Below, one piece after another: positions 28,386 through 28,444 of a DNA stretch of 28,444 nt (within the stretch, counting starts at the first letter, position 1; the number at the start of each line of letters is the position of its first letter). The stretch is from CAZWUW01 sp964636895. Its GTDB lineage: Bacteria > Bacillota > Thermincolia > Thermincolales > CAZWUW01. The stretch is from contig CAZWUW010000037.1 of the NCBI GenBank assembly GCA_964636895.1, positions 1 to 28,444 on the forward strand. The letters are read 5' to 3'. Below the pieces are notes generated by a model. The model was not told the origin of the DNA and searched no databases. It saw nothing but the letters and a program-made list of their open reading frames with translations. The position numbers and the translations under genes were made by a program.

Positions 28386-28444
28386 ATGCCCATAGGACTC
28401 TACATGCATGTCCCTTTTTGTTTTAAAAAGTGTAATTACTGTGA
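28386..28444 (+). CDS. hemW: HemW radical SAM heme chaperone, N-terminus only (runs off the window)
   Basis: Only 19 full codons are present: M-P-I-G-L-Y-M-H-V-P-F-C-F-K-K-C-N-Y-C. The CxxxCxxC motif (Cys12, Cys16, Cys19) after LYMHVPFC is the HemW/HemN-like start, where it binds a 4Fe-4S cluster and SAM. HemW delivers heme rather than oxidising coproporphyrinogen. ATG 28386 follows TTGGAGGG. HemW is the usual downstream neighbour of lepA in Firmicutes, which supports the identification. A heme chaperone fits the cytochrome content of the window. Confidence 0.88.
   Translation, partial: MPIGLYMHVPFCFKKCNYC

Noticed and set aside
1..28444. tRNA or rRNA genes, CRISPR arrays, transposases, integrases
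   Set aside because: No cloverleaf ending in CCA, no regularly spaced repeats, and no recombinase or transposase motifs were seen on either strand.

Overview
The window looks like chromosomal DNA of an anaerobic, endospore-forming Firmicute, most likely a Peptococcaceae/Desulfotomaculum/Thermincola-type clostridium. This is inferred from gene content, not from a search. It carries spoIIP and the usual clostridial core genes leuS, comEA, comEC, holA, rpsT, lepA and hemW. It also carries c-type cytochromes and a siroheme reductase, which suggest respiratory or sulfur metabolism.

Layout. (1) 1-3536: the 3' part of leuS on plus, converging through a shared bidirectional terminator on a three-gene minus operon (methyltransferase, DUF1624 membrane protein, RlmL-like RNA methyltransferase). 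(2) 3537-6143: a divergent promoter region with a perfect TGTGA-N6-TCACA palindrome, then a plus-strand run of a methyltransferase, a PCP_red-CGGC protein and a DUF1858-siroheme reductase, closed by a strong terminator. (3) 6144-7744: a di-heme cytochrome c peroxidase/MauG-like protein and an unlisted 38-aa basic protein on minus. (4) 7906-12180: the DNA-uptake genes comEA and comEC followed by holA. (5) 12216-15002: an accessory cassette between holA and rpsT, made of a HicB-like protein, a PlsY-like acyltransferase and a GNAT-aminotransferase fusion. (6) 15074-17046: rpsT on minus, a holin-like membrane protein and spoIIP. (7) 17138-24395: a hexaheme cytochrome, a chemoreceptor, a c-di-GMP-I riboswitch with terminator ahead of nhaA, a small exported or anchored protein, murJ and a DUF457-like membrane protein. 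(8) 24396-28444: a leader rich in inverted repeats, lepA, a 56-aa protein, an AbrB/Doc toxin-antitoxin pair with a near-perfect operator, a TVP38-family membrane protein, and the first codons of hemW.

How the genes fit together. The conserved blocks (comEA-comEC-holA-rpsT and spoIIP-lepA-hemW) appear to have been opened by insertions: the acyltransferase/PLP cassette, the cytochrome-MCP-nhaA-murJ block, and the toxin-antitoxin/TVP38 block. The most interesting items are the c-di-GMP riboswitch that appears to control a Na+/H+ antiporter, and the uncharacterised HicB-like/PlsY-like/GNAT-PLP cassette. Next come the CRP-like box in the divergent promoter and a ferredoxin-like cysteine motif in a gap between two redox genes. 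The leuS KMSKS signature at the window edge is abnormal and may be a sequence-quality problem.
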